A stretch of DNA of 64,000 nt from Riemerella anatipestifer (GTDB taxonomy: Bacteria > Bacteroidota > Bacteroidia > Flavobacteriales > Weeksellaceae). The notes below the pieces were generated by a model, which was not told where the DNA came from, made no database searches, and was given only the letters and a program-made list of their open reading frames with translations. A program made the translations under genes and the position numbers. This document shows, one piece after another, positions 35,156-47,564 of the stretch (within the stretch, counting starts at the first letter, position 1; the number at the start of each line of letters is the position of its first letter). The DNA is taken from positions 211,690 to 275,689 of the forward strand of contig NZ_QXHU01000001.1 in assembly GCF_009663465.1 (NCBI RefSeq). The letters run 5' to 3'.

Positions 35156-36031
35156 ATGAACTTGAAAATTTCAAATTTAACTAAAGCTTATAGCAATGGA
35201 GTAAAAGCCCTTAATGGAGTTAATTTAGAAATAGGGAGCGGAATGTTTGGGCTATTAGGACCTAATGGCGCTGGTAAATCATCTTTAATGAGGACTATTG
35301 CTACCTTACAAATGCCTGATGAAGGCGAAATTTATTTTGGAGACATCAATGTTTTAGAGGACAAAATGGCCCTGAGAAAGGTGCTGGGCTATCTTCCGCA
35401 AGAGTTTGGAGTTTATCCTAATATGTCGGCTCAAAGTTTATTAGATTATTTTGCTCGTTTAAAAGGAATTACCAATGCTTCTGAAAGAGAAGCTATGATT
35501 AAAGAGGTACTACAAATTACCAATTTGTACGATGTGAAAGATAAAAGTGTGAGTGGATATTCTGGCGGTATGAAACAAAGATTTGGTATTGCTCAATTAT
35601 TACTTAATAATCCTCAACTGATTATAGTAGATGAACCTACGGCAGGGCTAGACCCTTCAGAAAGAAGTCGTTTCCTTAATGTTTTGCGAGAAATCGGTAC
35701 TAAGCATACCGTTATATTTTCTACCCATATAGTAGATGATGTAAGAGAGCTTTGTAATGATTTAGCCGTGCTTAACGGTGGAAAGATACTTTTTAGAGGA
35801 ACACCTAAGCAAGGGGAAGAAATGCTGAAAGGAAAAGTGTGGAGCCGTATTATCAACCGAGAGGATTATGATGATTTTAATGAAAAATACAACTTGCTTT
35901 CCTCCAAATTTAATGAGGATAATACACTCAATATAAGGGTTTATGCTGAACAGCAACCTAATGAAACCTTTGAGGAAGTGAAGCCTATGTTAGAAGATGT
36001 TTATTTTGTTTCACTAAAAAACGACCAATAG
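35156..36031 (+). CDS. ABC transporter ATP-binding protein
   Basis: Cytoplasmic ATPase of an ABC-2 type transporter, 291 residues from ATG 35156 (MNLKISNLTKAY). The frame is open 12 codons further upstream, but those residues lack family character. Walker A GPNGAGKS (35-42), signature SGYSGGMKQRFG, Walker B LIIVDEPTAGLDP and the switch His in FSTHIVDD. The C-terminal 80 residues are the extra domain of NatA/CcmA-like members. It ends 4 nt before the permease-peptidase fusion gene, its obvious partner. Confidence 0.92.
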   Translation: MNLKISNLTKAYSNGVKALNGVNLEIGSGMFGLLGPNGAGKSSLMRTIATLQMPDEGEIYFGDINVLEDKMALRKVLGYLPQEFGVYPNMSAQSLLDYFARLKGITNASEREAMIKEVLQITNLYDVKDKSVSGYSGGMKQRFGIAQLLLNNPQLIIVDEPTAGLDPSERSRFLNVLREIGTKHTVIFSTHIVDDVRELCNDLAVLNGGKILFRGTPKQGEEMLKGKVWSRIINREDYDDFNEKYNLLSSKFNEDNTLNIRVYAEQQPNETFEEVKPMLEDVYFVSLKNDQ

Positions 36032-36035
36032 GCTT

Positions 36036-39000
36036 ATGAAAACGATTTTTATATTTGAACTTAAAAGATGGCTGAAAAATTGGGTATTTTACCTTTATTT
36101 ACTCATTTTCTTTTCTTTAGGATTTTTAATATCTGCGATAGCGTTGGGCTATTTTGATAATTTGTCTGCCACCACTTCGTCTAATAAGTTTGTAAATTCG
36201 GCTTTGAGCCTTAACGGATTATTGGGACAGCTAGGAACTTTTATCAATTTTATTATCCCTGCAGTAGTAGGTGCAACGGTATATCGAGATTATAAGTACA
36301 ACTTTCATAGTATATTTTATGTATATCCGTTCAGTAAATCTAGCTATATTTTAGGTAAGTTTTTAAGTGGAATACTTGTAACAGTACTAATTTCCTTATC
36401 AATAGGTGCGGCGTTTTTATTAGCTTCTGTGTTGCCTTTCGCAAACAAAGATTTATTAGCTCCTATTGATTTTTTTGCCTATATACAGCCTTATCTTTTG
36501 TTTATTATTCCTAATATATTTGTGATAGGAGCTTTTGTTTTTGCGTTGGTAACTTTAACGAGAAATGAATACATCGGTTTTGTTTTTGTGATAATTCTGA
36601 TACTGTTTCAGTCGTTTATTTATAATATGACCAATGATGTAGATGATAAATTTTGGGTAAGTTTGCTGGACCCTTATGGTGCTATATCACTAGAATATCT
36701 TACAGAATACTGGACGATTGAAGAACAGAATACACTGCTTATCCCTTTCAAGAGTGCCTTGCTTTACAATAGACTCGTATGGGTAGGTCTAGGGATTTTG
36801 GTTTTTGTGGCTACCTATTTTATATTCTCGTTTAACTACACAGTGCCTAGTTTTTTTGGTAAAAAGAAGAAAGCACAAAGATTTACAAAGAATAATTTTG
36901 GAGGAATTATTAAAATCAATTTGCCTAAAGTAAACTATCATTATGATTTTTGGAACAATTTTAAAACAGCCATAAGTTTATCTAAATTTGAGTTTAAGCT
37001 CATTGTGAAGAACAGAATTTTTCTTATTTTCATTACAATACTTATGCTGTTTATTGTATTTTCGGGCTATACCTTAGGGCAAGAGTTATTTGGAACCAGA
37101 ACTTATCCTGTAACTTGGAAAGTTATAGGTATGGCTAAAGGACTTCTTGAAGTATTTTTGTTGTTAATCATTTATTTATTCGCAGGAATTAGTCTTAATA
37201 ATGCTTCTAATTTTAGAATTAATCATTTGGTAGATAGTACTCCTGTTCCTAATTGGGTGCTTTTGATGTCTAAAGTTTTAGGACTTATAAAAATGGTGAT
37301 ACTTATTATGCTAGTAAGTATTACTTCAGGAATGCTGATTCAGTCTTATTATGGCTATTTTAAATTTGAAATAGGTCAATACCTTATAACTTTCTTAGGT
37401 TTAGAGCTATTGTATTACATTATTGTCATCTTATATGCTGTATTTATACAAGGATTTTTCAAAAACTATCTTGTTGGCTTTTTTGTAATTATCCTAAGTA
37501 TGATGTATCCGCTTGTATTTTCTAAAATAGGGTTAGAACACAAATTTTATTATTTTAATAGTTCGGGAGGCGGTTATAGCTATTCTGATATGAATGGTTT
37601 TGGAATTTACAGAACTTATCTTTACTATAAGTTGTATTGGCTACTGTTTTGTGGCGTTCTATATCTGCTCACTTTGGCCTTTTGGAGGCGAGGTATTTTC
37701 TCTGGAGCTAAAGAGAGAATAAAAATATTCTTCTCACGAGTAAAGCAAACCAATATAGCTATTCCCCTTGTATTGTTTTTGGTTTCATTTTTGGGACTAG
37801 GATATGCTTTTTATTATCAAGCCGTAAAGCTAGAACCTTATTATTCTAGGCAAGAAGAAGAAAAGATGCTGATAGATTATGAAAAACAATACAAAAAATA
37901 CGAAAACTATCCACAACCAAGAATTGTAGATGTTAAAGTAGATATGGCTATTTTTCCTAAAGAAAGAAACTACAAAGCCACCGCAGAATATACTTTGGTT
38001 AATAAGACTGAAAAAGCAATAGATAGCCTATTCGTAAACTATCATAACAATCTTAAAGCAATTAATTTTAGTACTGCTGCTAATTTGGTACACAAAGATA
38101 GTGTGCAATATTTTGATATTTATAGACTTAAAACGCCATTACAACCAGGAGAATCAATTAAAGTTAATTTTACGGTTCAGAATAAGCCTAACACTTGGTT
38201 CAAAGACAGGTCGCCTATATTGGAGAATGGTACTTTTATCAATAATTCTATTTTTCCTAGTTTTGGTTATAATGCTAGTGCAGAGATAAAGGATAATGAT
38301 ATTAGAAAAAAATATCAGCTCCCTGATACCGAAATTATGGCAGACCCTAAAAATCTGAAAGCAAGAGAAAATACCTACATAGCAACAGATTCGGATTGGA
38401 TAAACTTTGAAGCTACGGTAAGCACTTCAGCAGACCAAATTGCTATTGCTCCAGGCTATCTTCAAAAAGAATGGACGGAAAATGGCAGACGCTATTTCCA
38501 CTATAAAATGAACCAAAAAATGCTCAATTTCTATGCCTTTAATTCGGGGAGATATGAAGTTAAGAAGGAAAAGTATAACGGAATTAATTACGAAATCTAC
38601 TATCATAAAGGGCACGAATACAACCTTGATAGAATGATGGAAGCAATGAAAAAATCCATTAAATACTATTCTGAAAACTTTAGTCCTTATCAGCACAAAC
38701 AGGCGAGGATTATAGAGTTTCCTAAAACCGAAGGTACTTTTGCACAGGCATTTGCCAACACGATGCCTTTCTCCGAAGGTATAGGTTTCATAGCAATGGT
38801 AGATTTAGATAATCCTAATTCTGTGGACTATCCATTCTCTGTGGTTTCTCACGAAATGGCGCATCAATGGTGGGCTCATCAAGTTATAGGAGCTAATACT
38901 AAAGGTTCAACACTTTTATCGGAATCTTTATCAGAGTACAGTTCTTTAAAAGTACTAGAAAAAGAATACGGTAAATACCAAATGAGAAAGTTTTTGAAAG

Positions 39001-39692
39001 AGGCTTTGGACAAATACCTGCAAGGAAGAACTTTTGAATGGAAGGAAGAAAATCCTTTAATGTATGTAGAAAATCAGCAGTATATACACTATGATAAAGG
39101 GGCTTTGGTACTTTATGCTATGAGCGATTATTTAGGCGAGAAAAACTTCAATAATATACTGAAATCGTTTGTTGAAAAAACAGCATTTCAAGAAGCTCCT
39201 TATACTACTTCTATAGAATTTGTAGAACATTTAAAAGCAAATACACCACCTCATTTACAGTACCTTATCCGTGATATGTTTGAAACCATTACACTATATG
39301 ACAATAAGGTAGAAGATGTTAAGGTTACATCATTATCTAATGGTAAATATCAAGTAGATATTAGGTTTTTAGTATCTAAGTATCAGACGAATCCGAAAGG
39401 AGATGCTATTTATAAAGATGCTAAAGGCAAAGGCTTAGAAGCTCAAATTAGAAAAAGTAAGGTAAAATCGTTACCTCTGGCTGATTATATTGAAATAGGT
39501 GTTTTTGGAGAACCTATCAAGAAGAACGGTCATCAGTATGAAAATGAAATTTATAACAAAAAATATTTCATTAACGAGATAGACAATCATATTAGGATTG
39601 TTGTAGATAAAAAACCTTACGAAGTGGGAGTGGATTCCTATAATAAACTCATTGATAGAGTTTCCGAAGATAATAGGAAAAGGATTAAATAA
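36036..39692 (+). CDS. ABC-2 permease fused to M1-family metallopeptidase
   Basis: A 1218-residue polytopic protein. The first 600 residues hold two blocks of about six transmembrane helices each, like two ABC-2 permease units (ELKRWLKNWVFYLYLL start; second block from about residue 325). A last membrane helix (about 575-592, IPLVLFLVSFLGLGYAFYY) leads into a soluble region resembling aminopeptidase N. The zinc site HEMAH is at 939-943 with the third ligand Glu in LLSESLSEY at 963, a spacing of 19 rather than the classical 18 residues. Such fusions next to an ATPase gene are known in Bacteroidota; the transported substrate is unknown. The peptidase should face the periplasm. Confidence 0.88.
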   Translation: MKTIFIFELKRWLKNWVFYLYLLIFFSLGFLISAIALGYFDNLSATTSSNKFVNSALSLNGLLGQLGTFINFIIPAVVGATVYRDYKYNFHSIFYVYPFSKSSYILGKFLSGILVTVLISLSIGAAFLLASVLPFANKDLLAPIDFFAYIQPYLLFIIPNIFVIGAFVFALVTLTRNEYIGFVFVIILILFQSFIYNMTNDVDDKFWVSLLDPYGAISLEYLTEYWTIEEQNTLLIPFKSALLYNRLVWVGLGILVFVATYFIFSFNYTVPSFFGKKKKAQRFTKNNFGGIIKINLPKVNYHYDFWNNFKTAISLSKFEFKLIVKNRIFLIFITILMLFIVFSGYTLGQELFGTRTYPVTWKVIGMAKGLLEVFLLLIIYLFAGISLNNASNFRINHLVDSTPVPNWVLLMSKVLGLIKMVILIMLVSITSGMLIQSYYGYFKFEIGQYLITFLGLELLYYIIVILYAVFIQGFFKNYLVGFFVIILSMMYPLVFSKIGLEHKFYYFNSSGGGYSYSDMNGFGIYRTYLYYKLYWLLFCGVLYLLTLAFWRRGIFSGAKERIKIFFSRVKQTNIAIPLVLFLVSFLGLGYAFYYQAVKLEPYYSRQEEEKMLIDYEKQYKKYENYPQPRIVDVKVDMAIFPKERNYKATAEYTLVNKTEKAIDSLFVNYHNNLKAINFSTAANLVHKDSVQYFDIYRLKTPLQPGESIKVNFTVQNKPNTWFKDRSPILENGTFINNSIFPSFGYNASAEIKDNDIRKKYQLPDTEIMADPKNLKARENTYIATDSDWINFEATVSTSADQIAIAPGYLQKEWTENGRRYFHYKMNQKMLNFYAFNSGRYEVKKEKYNGINYEIYYHKGHEYNLDRMMEAMKKSIKYYSENFSPYQHKQARIIEFPKTEGTFAQAFANTMPFSEGIGFIAMVDLDNPNSVDYPFSVVSHEMAHQWWAHQVIGANTKGSTLLSESLSEYSSLKVLEKEYGKYQMRKFLKEALDKYLQGRTFEWKEENPLMYVENQQYIHYDKGALVLYAMSDYLGEKNFNNILKSFVEKTAFQEAPYTTSIEFVEHLKANTPPHLQYLIRDMFETITLYDNKVEDVKVTSLSNGKYQVDIRFLVSKYQTNPKGDAIYKDAKGKGLEAQIRKSKVKSLPLADYIEIGVFGEPIKKNGHQYENEIYNKKYFINEIDNHIRIVVDKKPYEVGVDSYNKLIDRVSEDNRKRIK

Positions 39693-39706
39693 GTTTTAAT
39701 AAAACA

Positions 39707-39736
39707 AAAATAGGAGGTTTTTAAGCCTCCTATTTT
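39707..39736. terminator. Bidirectional terminator
   Basis: AAAATAGGAGG (39707-39717) / CCTCCTATTTT (39726-39736), between the permease-peptidase gene (+) and icd (-). Confidence 0.8.
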
Positions 39737-39764
39737 GTTATCAAATATTTTGAATATAACGGAA

Positions 39765-41981
<2,217 letters not shown>

Positions 41982-42019
41982 TTATTCTATTTTTTTTAGT
42001 TTATCAGAGTTAATTTCTA

Positions 42020-42027
42020 CAAAAATA
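42020..42027 (-). promoter_or_regulatory. -7 promoter element for icd
   Basis: Minus-strand TATTTTTG, 38 nt before the icd ATG. Confidence 0.45.
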
Positions 42028-42184
42028 ATGAAAAAAAGTGTATAACTTTCCTTTTGTGTGGTCATTTCTAAGAATTTTAATATGTCTTTTGTTTAGATTG
42101 ATTATAAATAATAATCGTGTATTAGGGGGTATCTATCGGATTTGTGGGGTTTTGTGTAAAATTCTGACTGTTAGATATATTATT

Positions 42185-42725
42185 AAAAATGAAAAATAGG
42201 GAGGTAGTAAACTACCATAACAAAGAAAATAAATAACTTAATCTGAACTCGTGCTAAATAATATCTGACTTTGGAATTGTAACTTTCAACGATGAAGTTT
42301 TCTGTTATTGACTCACAATACTTTTCTTAAAAAAATAATTCATAATAGCTTTTGCGGTGATCACTACAAAAGCTATTAATATTATCTTCTTTCAAACGTT
42401 GCTGTGTTTCTTTTTTCACAAACAAAATCAACGAAGTGCTTTCCAAATCTATCGACAACACATTTAGCAGTAGTTTTTTTGTTTTGTATATAACTATGTA
42501 TTTCATCTAGCCCAACAATTTTTCCATAGGCTCCTCAGATTTAGGTAAATAAAGGTTTTATACCTCATTTAATAAATCGTTTCATAGATAAAGTTTAACA
42601 CCCCTCCTATCGCTATAAAGAATTACTTAAAATAGCAACACAATCTCTACATTTATATGTTTGTAAGTCTCTTGTAAATCCAGTTTTAACTTTATTCTAT
42701 GATTGATATTCATAACATTTCATAG
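42185..42725 (-). mobile_element. Decayed IS1-family transposase
   Basis: Minus-strand frames, broken by several shifts and stops, still spell the parts of an IS1-type transposase in order. From 42725 down: MKCYEYQS then NKVKTGFTRDLQTYKCRDC (zinc-ribbon of the InsA part, with one Cys pair degraded); YGKIVGLDEIHSYIQNKK near 42510-42460 (first catalytic Asp region, compare D-E-M/I in IS1 InsB); VVDRFGKHFVDFVCEKRNTATF; SDHRKSYYELFF (second Asp region); and NFIVESYNSKVRYYLAR near 42290-42240 (Glu-x-x-Asn region). Normal IS1 elements have two overlapping frames of about 700-800 bp in total. Ends are not identifiable, so this is an old, immobile copy lying between aspS and icd. Confidence 0.8.
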
Positions 42726-42757
42726 AACCGAGAACCGATTTATGAATTATATCAATT

Positions 42758-44506
42758 CTAATTTTTCAATTTTAAATGTAGTTCTTCTAATTGTTCCTCT
42801 GCGATATTGCTTGGAGCATCTATCATTACATCTCTACCGCTGTTATTTTTAGGGAAAGCAATGTAATCTCTAATGACTTCATTACCATCTAGAATAGCCA
42901 CTAATCGGTCAAAACCAAAGGCAAGTCCGCCATGAGGTGGAGCTCCATATTTAAAGGCATTCATTAAAAATCCGAATTGTGCCTCTGCTTCTTCTTCTGT
43001 AAAACCTAGCAAATTAAACATTTTAGATTGTAGATTTCGGTCATAAATACGAATAGAACCACCACCAATTTCGTTACCATTAAGCACTAAGTCATAAGCA
43101 TTGGCTCTCGCTTTATCAGCTTGATTTTCTAGTAAGTGTAAATCTTCTTTTTTTGGAGAAGTAAATGGGTGATGCATTGCGTGGTAGCGTTGAGTTTCTT
43201 CGTCCCATTCCAAAAGAGGGAAGTCTATTACCCAAAGAGGAGCAAACTCATCGGACTTTCTTAAACCTAGTCTGTTACCTAATTCCATTCTTAGAGCAGA
43301 AAGTTGAGTTCTTACGGTGGAAGCCGTTCCACTCATGATAAGCATTAAATCACCTGCTTTCGCTCCGAATTTTCCAGCAATTAGTTTTAAATCTTCTTCA
43401 GTATAGAATTTATTAACCGAAGAGGTTAGTGTTCCGTCCTCTTGATATTTTACCCAAACCATTCCAGTAGCACCTATCTGTGGGCGTTTTACCCAATCTA
43501 TAAGTTCATCTATCTGCTTTCTAGTATAGTTTGCACAGCCCTCTACATTGATACCAACTACCAATTCTGCTTCATCAAATATTTTAAAATCTTTTCCTTT
43601 AACGATTTCATTTAGTTCAGTAAATACCATTCCAAATCTGATGTCTGGTTTATCGTTACCATACTTCTGCATAGCTTCAGCAAAGGACATTCTAGGGAAA
43701 GTTCCGAAATCTTTCCCTGTAACTTTCTTTAGGAGATGAGTCGTCATACCTTCAAACACATTCATAATATCCTCTTGCTCTACAAACGCCATTTCACAGT
43801 CTATTTGGGTGAATTCAGGCTGTCTATCTGCTCTTAAATCCTCATCTCTAAAACATTTTACTATTTGGAAATATTTATCCATACCACCTACCATTAGGAG
43901 TTGTTTAAAGGTTTGTGGAGACTGTGGTAGAGCATAAAACTGTCCCTCATTCATACGGCTAGGGACCACAAAATCTCTAGCTCCTTCTGGAGTAGATTTA
44001 ATGAGTACTGGGGTTTCTACCTCTATGAAACCTTGGTTAGAAAGATAGTTTCTCACCTCTTGTGCCATTTGACTGCGGAAAACGAGTTTATTTTTCACAG
44101 GTGTTCTTCTAATATCCAAATAGCGATATTTCATTCTAAGTTCTTCACCGCCGTCTGTTTCATCCTCTATGGTAAAAGGCGGAAGTTGAGATTCATTTAA
44201 AATATTTAGTTCTTCTACCAATATTTCTATTTCTCCTGTAGGGATTTTAGGATTTTTGTTACTTCTTTCAATAACCTTTCCTTTGGCTTGTATTACAAAT
44301 TCTCTTCCTAATTTTTTAGCTTTCTCTAGTAGCTCTTTAGTAGTTCTTTCCTCATCTAAAACAAGTTGAGTGATACCATAGCGGTCTCTAAGGTCTATCC
44401 AGACTACGAAACCTTTATCTCTTATCGTCTGTACCCAGCCAGAAAGTGTTACATTTTCATTAAGATTTTTTAGCGAAAGTTCGCCATTGGTATGTGTTCG
44501 GAACAT
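42758..44506 (-). CDS. aspS: Aspartyl-tRNA synthetase
   Basis: Class IIb synthetase charging tRNA-Asp; 582 residues, the bacterial size. An N-terminal OB-fold anticodon domain ([20 protein letters not shown]) is followed by the catalytic core with [10 protein letters not shown] (motif 1), [18 protein letters not shown] (motif 2), a bacterial insertion domain (about 290-420) and [15 protein letters not shown] (motif 3). Whether it also charges tRNA-Asn is not clear; the asnB gene next to it makes free asparagine instead. Confidence 0.96.
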   Translation of the reverse strand: MFRTHTNGELSLKNLNENVTLSGWVQTIRDKGFVVWIDLRDRYGITQLVLDEERTTKELLEKAKKLGREFVIQAKGKVIERSNKNPKIPTGEIEILVEELNILNESQLPPFTIEDETDGGEELRMKYRYLDIRRTPVKNKLVFRSQMAQEVRNYLSNQGFIEVETPVLIKSTPEGARDFVVPSRMNEGQFYALPQSPQTFKQLLMVGGMDKYFQIVKCFRDEDLRADRQPEFTQIDCEMAFVEQEDIMNVFEGMTTHLLKKVTGKDFGTFPRMSFAEAMQKYGNDKPDIRFGMVFTELNEIVKGKDFKIFDEAELVVGINVEGCANYTRKQIDELIDWVKRPQIGATGMVWVKYQEDGTLTSSVNKFYTEEDLKLIAGKFGAKAGDLMLIMSGTASTVRTQLSALRMELGNRLGLRKSDEFAPLWVIDFPLLEWDEETQRYHAMHHPFTSPKKEDLHLLENQADKARANAYDLVLNGNEIGGGSIRIYDRNLQSKMFNLLGFTEEEAEAQFGFLMNAFKYGAPPHGGLAFGFDRLVAILDGNEVIRDYIAFPKNNSGRDVMIDAPSNIAEEQLEELHLKLKN

Positions 44507-44545
44507 AATATTCTTTAAGTATTATAGTTTATTTTACAATCTGTG

Positions 44546-44553
44546 CAAAGATA
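44546..44553 (-). promoter_or_regulatory. -7 promoter element for aspS
   Basis: Minus-strand TATCTTTG, 39 nt before the aspS ATG. Confidence 0.5.
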
Positions 44554-44616
44554 CGGAATTGCCCTCAAAAAATATTTTTCTTTCACTTTTTTTATTTTTT
44601 TTGATTTAAAGAAGGT

Positions 44617-44643
44617 TTGGTATCGTATAAAATAATAAATTTG
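44617..44643 (+). promoter_or_regulatory. Promoter for asnB
   Basis: TTG (44617-44619), 16 nt spacer, TAAATTTG (44636-44643), 30 nt before the asnB ATG. Confidence 0.55.
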
Positions 44644-44673
44644 TCGTAGATTTATAATTTTAGGAGAATATAT

Positions 44674-46344
44674 ATGTGTGGAATTGTTTGTGCTTTTGAT
44701 ATAAAGCAATCGGCGGAGAGTCTTAGACCTCAGGTATTAGAAATGTCAAAAAAGATACGTCATCGTGGTCCAGATTGGAGTGGTGTGTATAGTGACGATA
44801 AAGTGGTTATCGCTCACGAGCGTCTAGCTATTGTGGATCCTACTTCTGGGAAACAGCCACTGTTCAGTCCTGACGGAAAGTTGGTTTTAGCTGTAAATGG
44901 TGAAATTTATAATCATAGAGAAATTCGTAAAAGATTTGAGGGGAAATATCAGTTTCAAACAGAATCAGACTGTGAAGTTATTTTGGCTCTTTATCAAGAG
45001 AAAGGTAAAGATTTTGTAGATGAACTTAATGGTATTTTTGGATTTGCCCTTTATGATACTGAAAAAGATGGATATTTTATTGCTCGTGATCATATGGGGA
45101 TTATTCCTTTGTATATAGGTTGGGATAAAAATGGAACTTTTTATGTAGCTTCGGAGCTTAAAGCTTTAGAAGGCTATTGTTCTAAAATAGAAATATTTCC
45201 TCCAGGACACTATTGGCATAGCAAAGAAACTAAATTTGAACAGTGGTACAAAAGAGAGTGGAGAGAGTTTGATAATGTAAAAGACAATACCACTAATCTA
45301 TCTGAACTTAGAGATGCTTTAGAAGCTGCCGTTCATCGTCAGTTGATGTCTGATGTACCTTATGGTGTTTTACTTTCAGGTGGCTTGGACTCTTCCATTA
45401 CTTCTGCCATAGCTAAAAAATACGCTGCTAAGAGAATAGAAACAGATGACCAATCTGAAGCGTGGTATCCTCAACTTCATTCGTTTGCGGTAGGATTAGA
45501 AGGTTCGCCAGACCTTAAAGCAGCGAAAGATGTGGCAAAACATATAGGAACCATTCATCATGAAATAAAATTTACAATACAAGAAGGCTTAGATGCCATA
45601 AGAGATGTAATTTATTACCTAGAAACTTACGATATTACTACTGTAAGGGCTTCCACGCCAATGTATCTAATGGCAAGAGTAATTAAATCTATGGGGATAA
45701 AAATGGTGCTTTCGGGAGAAGGTTCAGATGAACTTTTTGGAGGTTATCTTTATTTCCATAAAGCTCCGAATGCAGAAGAGTTTCATAATGAAACGGTAAG
45801 AAAACTAGATAAACTTTACCAATACGATTGCTTAAGAGCTAATAAATCTCTTATGGCGTGGGGAATAGAAGGACGAGTACCTTTTTTAGATAAAGAATTT
45901 ATGGATGTAGCTATGCGCATTAACCCGAAAGATAAAATGGTTACCCCAGAACGAATGGAAAAGTGGGTACTTAGAAAAGCTTTTGAAGATGTTTTGCCAG
46001 AATCAGTAGCGTGGAGACAGAAAGAGCAGTTTTCTGATGGCGTAGGCTACAGCTGGATAGATAAACTCAAAGAGTTGGTAAATGAAAAGGTAACAGATGA
46101 ACAATTAGCTAATGCTAAGTTTCGTTTTCCTGTACAAACGCCTACTTCTAAAGAAGAGTATTACTATAGAAGTATTTTTGAAGAGCATTTTCCATCAGAA
46201 GCGGCAGCACTTACTGTTCCTTCTGTACCATCTGTGGCATGTAGTACACCTACGGCATTGGCTTGGGACGAATCTTTCAAAAATATGAACGATCCTTCTG
46301 GAAGAGCCGTAGCAAAGGTACACACCGAGGCTTACCGAAAGTAA
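44674..46344 (+). CDS. asnB: Asparagine synthetase B, glutamine-hydrolysing
   Basis: Makes asparagine from aspartate using glutamine and ATP; 556 residues, close to the E. coli AsnB length. After Met removal the catalytic Cys2 (MCGIVCAFD) is the N-terminal nucleophile. The glutaminase domain (about 1-190) has IRHRGPDWSG and LAVNGEIYNH. The synthetase domain has the PP-loop VLLSGGLDSSI and GEGSDELFGGYLYF. Divergent from aspS and followed by a terminator and an IS1 scrap. Confidence 0.96.
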   Translation: MCGIVCAFDIKQSAESLRPQVLEMSKKIRHRGPDWSGVYSDDKVVIAHERLAIVDPTSGKQPLFSPDGKLVLAVNGEIYNHREIRKRFEGKYQFQTESDCEVILALYQEKGKDFVDELNGIFGFALYDTEKDGYFIARDHMGIIPLYIGWDKNGTFYVASELKALEGYCSKIEIFPPGHYWHSKETKFEQWYKREWREFDNVKDNTTNLSELRDALEAAVHRQLMSDVPYGVLLSGGLDSSITSAIAKKYAAKRIETDDQSEAWYPQLHSFAVGLEGSPDLKAAKDVAKHIGTIHHEIKFTIQEGLDAIRDVIYYLETYDITTVRASTPMYLMARVIKSMGIKMVLSGEGSDELFGGYLYFHKAPNAEEFHNETVRKLDKLYQYDCLRANKSLMAWGIEGRVPFLDKEFMDVAMRINPKDKMVTPERMEKWVLRKAFEDVLPESVAWRQKEQFSDGVGYSWIDKLKELVNEKVTDEQLANAKFRFPVQTPTSKEEYYYRSIFEEHFPSEAAALTVPSVPSVACSTPTALAWDESFKNMNDPSGRAVAKVHTEAYRK

Positions 46345-46360
46345 AGATTTATTAAAAACA

Positions 46361-46392
46361 AAAGGCTTGAAGTAATAATTCAAGCCTTTTTT
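46361..46392 (+). terminator. Terminator of asnB
   Basis: AAAGGCTTGAA (46361-46371) / TTCAAGCCTTT (46379-46389), then T to 46392. Confidence 0.8.
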
Positions 46393-46420
46393 GGAATTCA
46401 TTCATTTTGATGGAAATTTA

Positions 46421-46497
46421 CTAGTGAGAGAGGTACCTATAGAAATATTGTTGAGCTAGATGAAATACATAATTTATACAAAAAAACGGCATTTTAA
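46421..46497 (+). mobile_element. Small IS1-family transposase fragment
   Basis: Encodes YRNIVELDEIHNLYKKTAF before a stop. Its bases ATTGTTGAGCTAGATGAAAT and onward match the same segment of the decayed IS1 transposase at about 42.5 kb almost base for base (two differences in 28). Opposite orientation to that copy. Only the region around the first catalytic Asp survives. Confidence 0.65.
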
Positions 46498-46566
46498 TTT
46501 AACAATACCAATATTTAAATCCATAATTTTTATGCCTAAAAAGACTTATAATAGGATACAATAAAT

Positions 46567-47535
46567 CTATTCTTCTAATTTGAGTTTTAAAACACTTAAA
46601 AGCCTCTTTTCAAAATCCAGAATAATTTTATCTGCCCAAAACTGAGCGTAAAAATTCATTTTTGAATTAAGTTGATATTCACAATTTAGCACGAGTTTTG
46701 TCCTATTTTCAGAGATAGGCTCTAATCGATATGAAATAGTTTCGAATTTGAACAGCTCCTCATTATTAAGAATATGCTTATCCGTCGGAGTATCTCTTAA
46801 CCTTGATTTACTAATATCTATCTCAAACTGTACAAATGTATATTTCTCCTCTTTTTTTATTTCTTCATATAGCTCTAAACCACCTGTAAAATAACCCACT
46901 CTATACCTTTTTACTTTATCATTATTATACACTACAGAACAAATAGGTCTAGGAATACCTATATATTGAAAAATCCCATTTTTATATTCCTCTTCTTTTA
47001 TTTTTGGAACAGCTAGAATATTCTCCCAGACTTTTTTGTAGTTTTTATTGATTATAATATTTTCTTCCACCAAAAACCGTTCTGATTTATTAGGAAAAAT
47101 ATGTTCAATGGGACTAGTGATAAACGGAAATATTAGGATAAAATATATTTTTTTATTAGGGTTATAATTATTTATATCTCTAATAAGAAAACCAGCTAAA
47201 AGCCCTACTATCCCTACAATTACGAAATAAGGAATTCCTAAAATTAAAATACACAAAAGGTCTTCCAAGCCAGTAACAAATGTTACAATAAAAAAAAGAA
47301 TATGGGTAAAAAACGGATAAAAAAATAACTTTAGCTTAGACTTATAGATTTCAGTGGAAGAAAAAGTAATAGGAAGTATACTTAATATTATCGGAATTAT
47401 CACCAAAAAAGTAACTCCATTAAAATCATATATATCCATATCAATACTTAAGAGCCTAAACATTACTCCATAAAGTACCCCTAAAAATATCCCAAAATAT
47501 CTTTTTAAATATTGTTTTCTTTTATTTTCTACCAT
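46567..47535 (-). CDS. Membrane protein with C-terminal SRPBCC-like domain
   Basis: A 322-residue protein with two parts. Residues 10 to about 150 hold four or five hydrophobic helices. Residues about 155-320 look like a START/SRPBCC ligand-binding domain: VEENIIINKNYKKVWENIL is the usual first strand and helix, then GIPRPICSVV, GYFTGGLELYEEI, and a long C-terminal helix (FYAQFWADKIILDFEKRLL). SRPBCC domains bind hydrophobic ligands; the ligand here is unknown. It follows the MerR gene by 29 nt and may be its target. AT-rich compared with neighbours. Confidence 0.7.
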   Translation of the reverse strand: MVENKRKQYLKRYFGIFLGVLYGVMFRLLSIDMDIYDFNGVTFLVIIPIILSILPITFSSTEIYKSKLKLFFYPFFTHILFFIVTFVTGLEDLLCILILGIPYFVIVGIVGLLAGFLIRDINNYNPNKKIYFILIFPFITSPIEHIFPNKSERFLVEENIIINKNYKKVWENILAVPKIKEEEYKNGIFQYIGIPRPICSVVYNNDKVKRYRVGYFTGGLELYEEIKKEEKYTFVQFEIDISKSRLRDTPTDKHILNNEELFKFETISYRLEPISENRTKLVLNCEYQLNSKMNFYAQFWADKIILDFEKRLLSVLKLKLEE

Positions 47536-47564
47536 ACCACACCTATATCGAAAACCAGTCCCAT

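Larger units (their letters stand above)
41982..42757. other. 776-bp region with promoter and insertion-sequence relic
   Basis: Holds the icd -7 element (42020-42027) and an IS1-family pseudogene (about 42185-42725). Bases 42030-42180 show nothing I can name. Confidence 0.6.
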
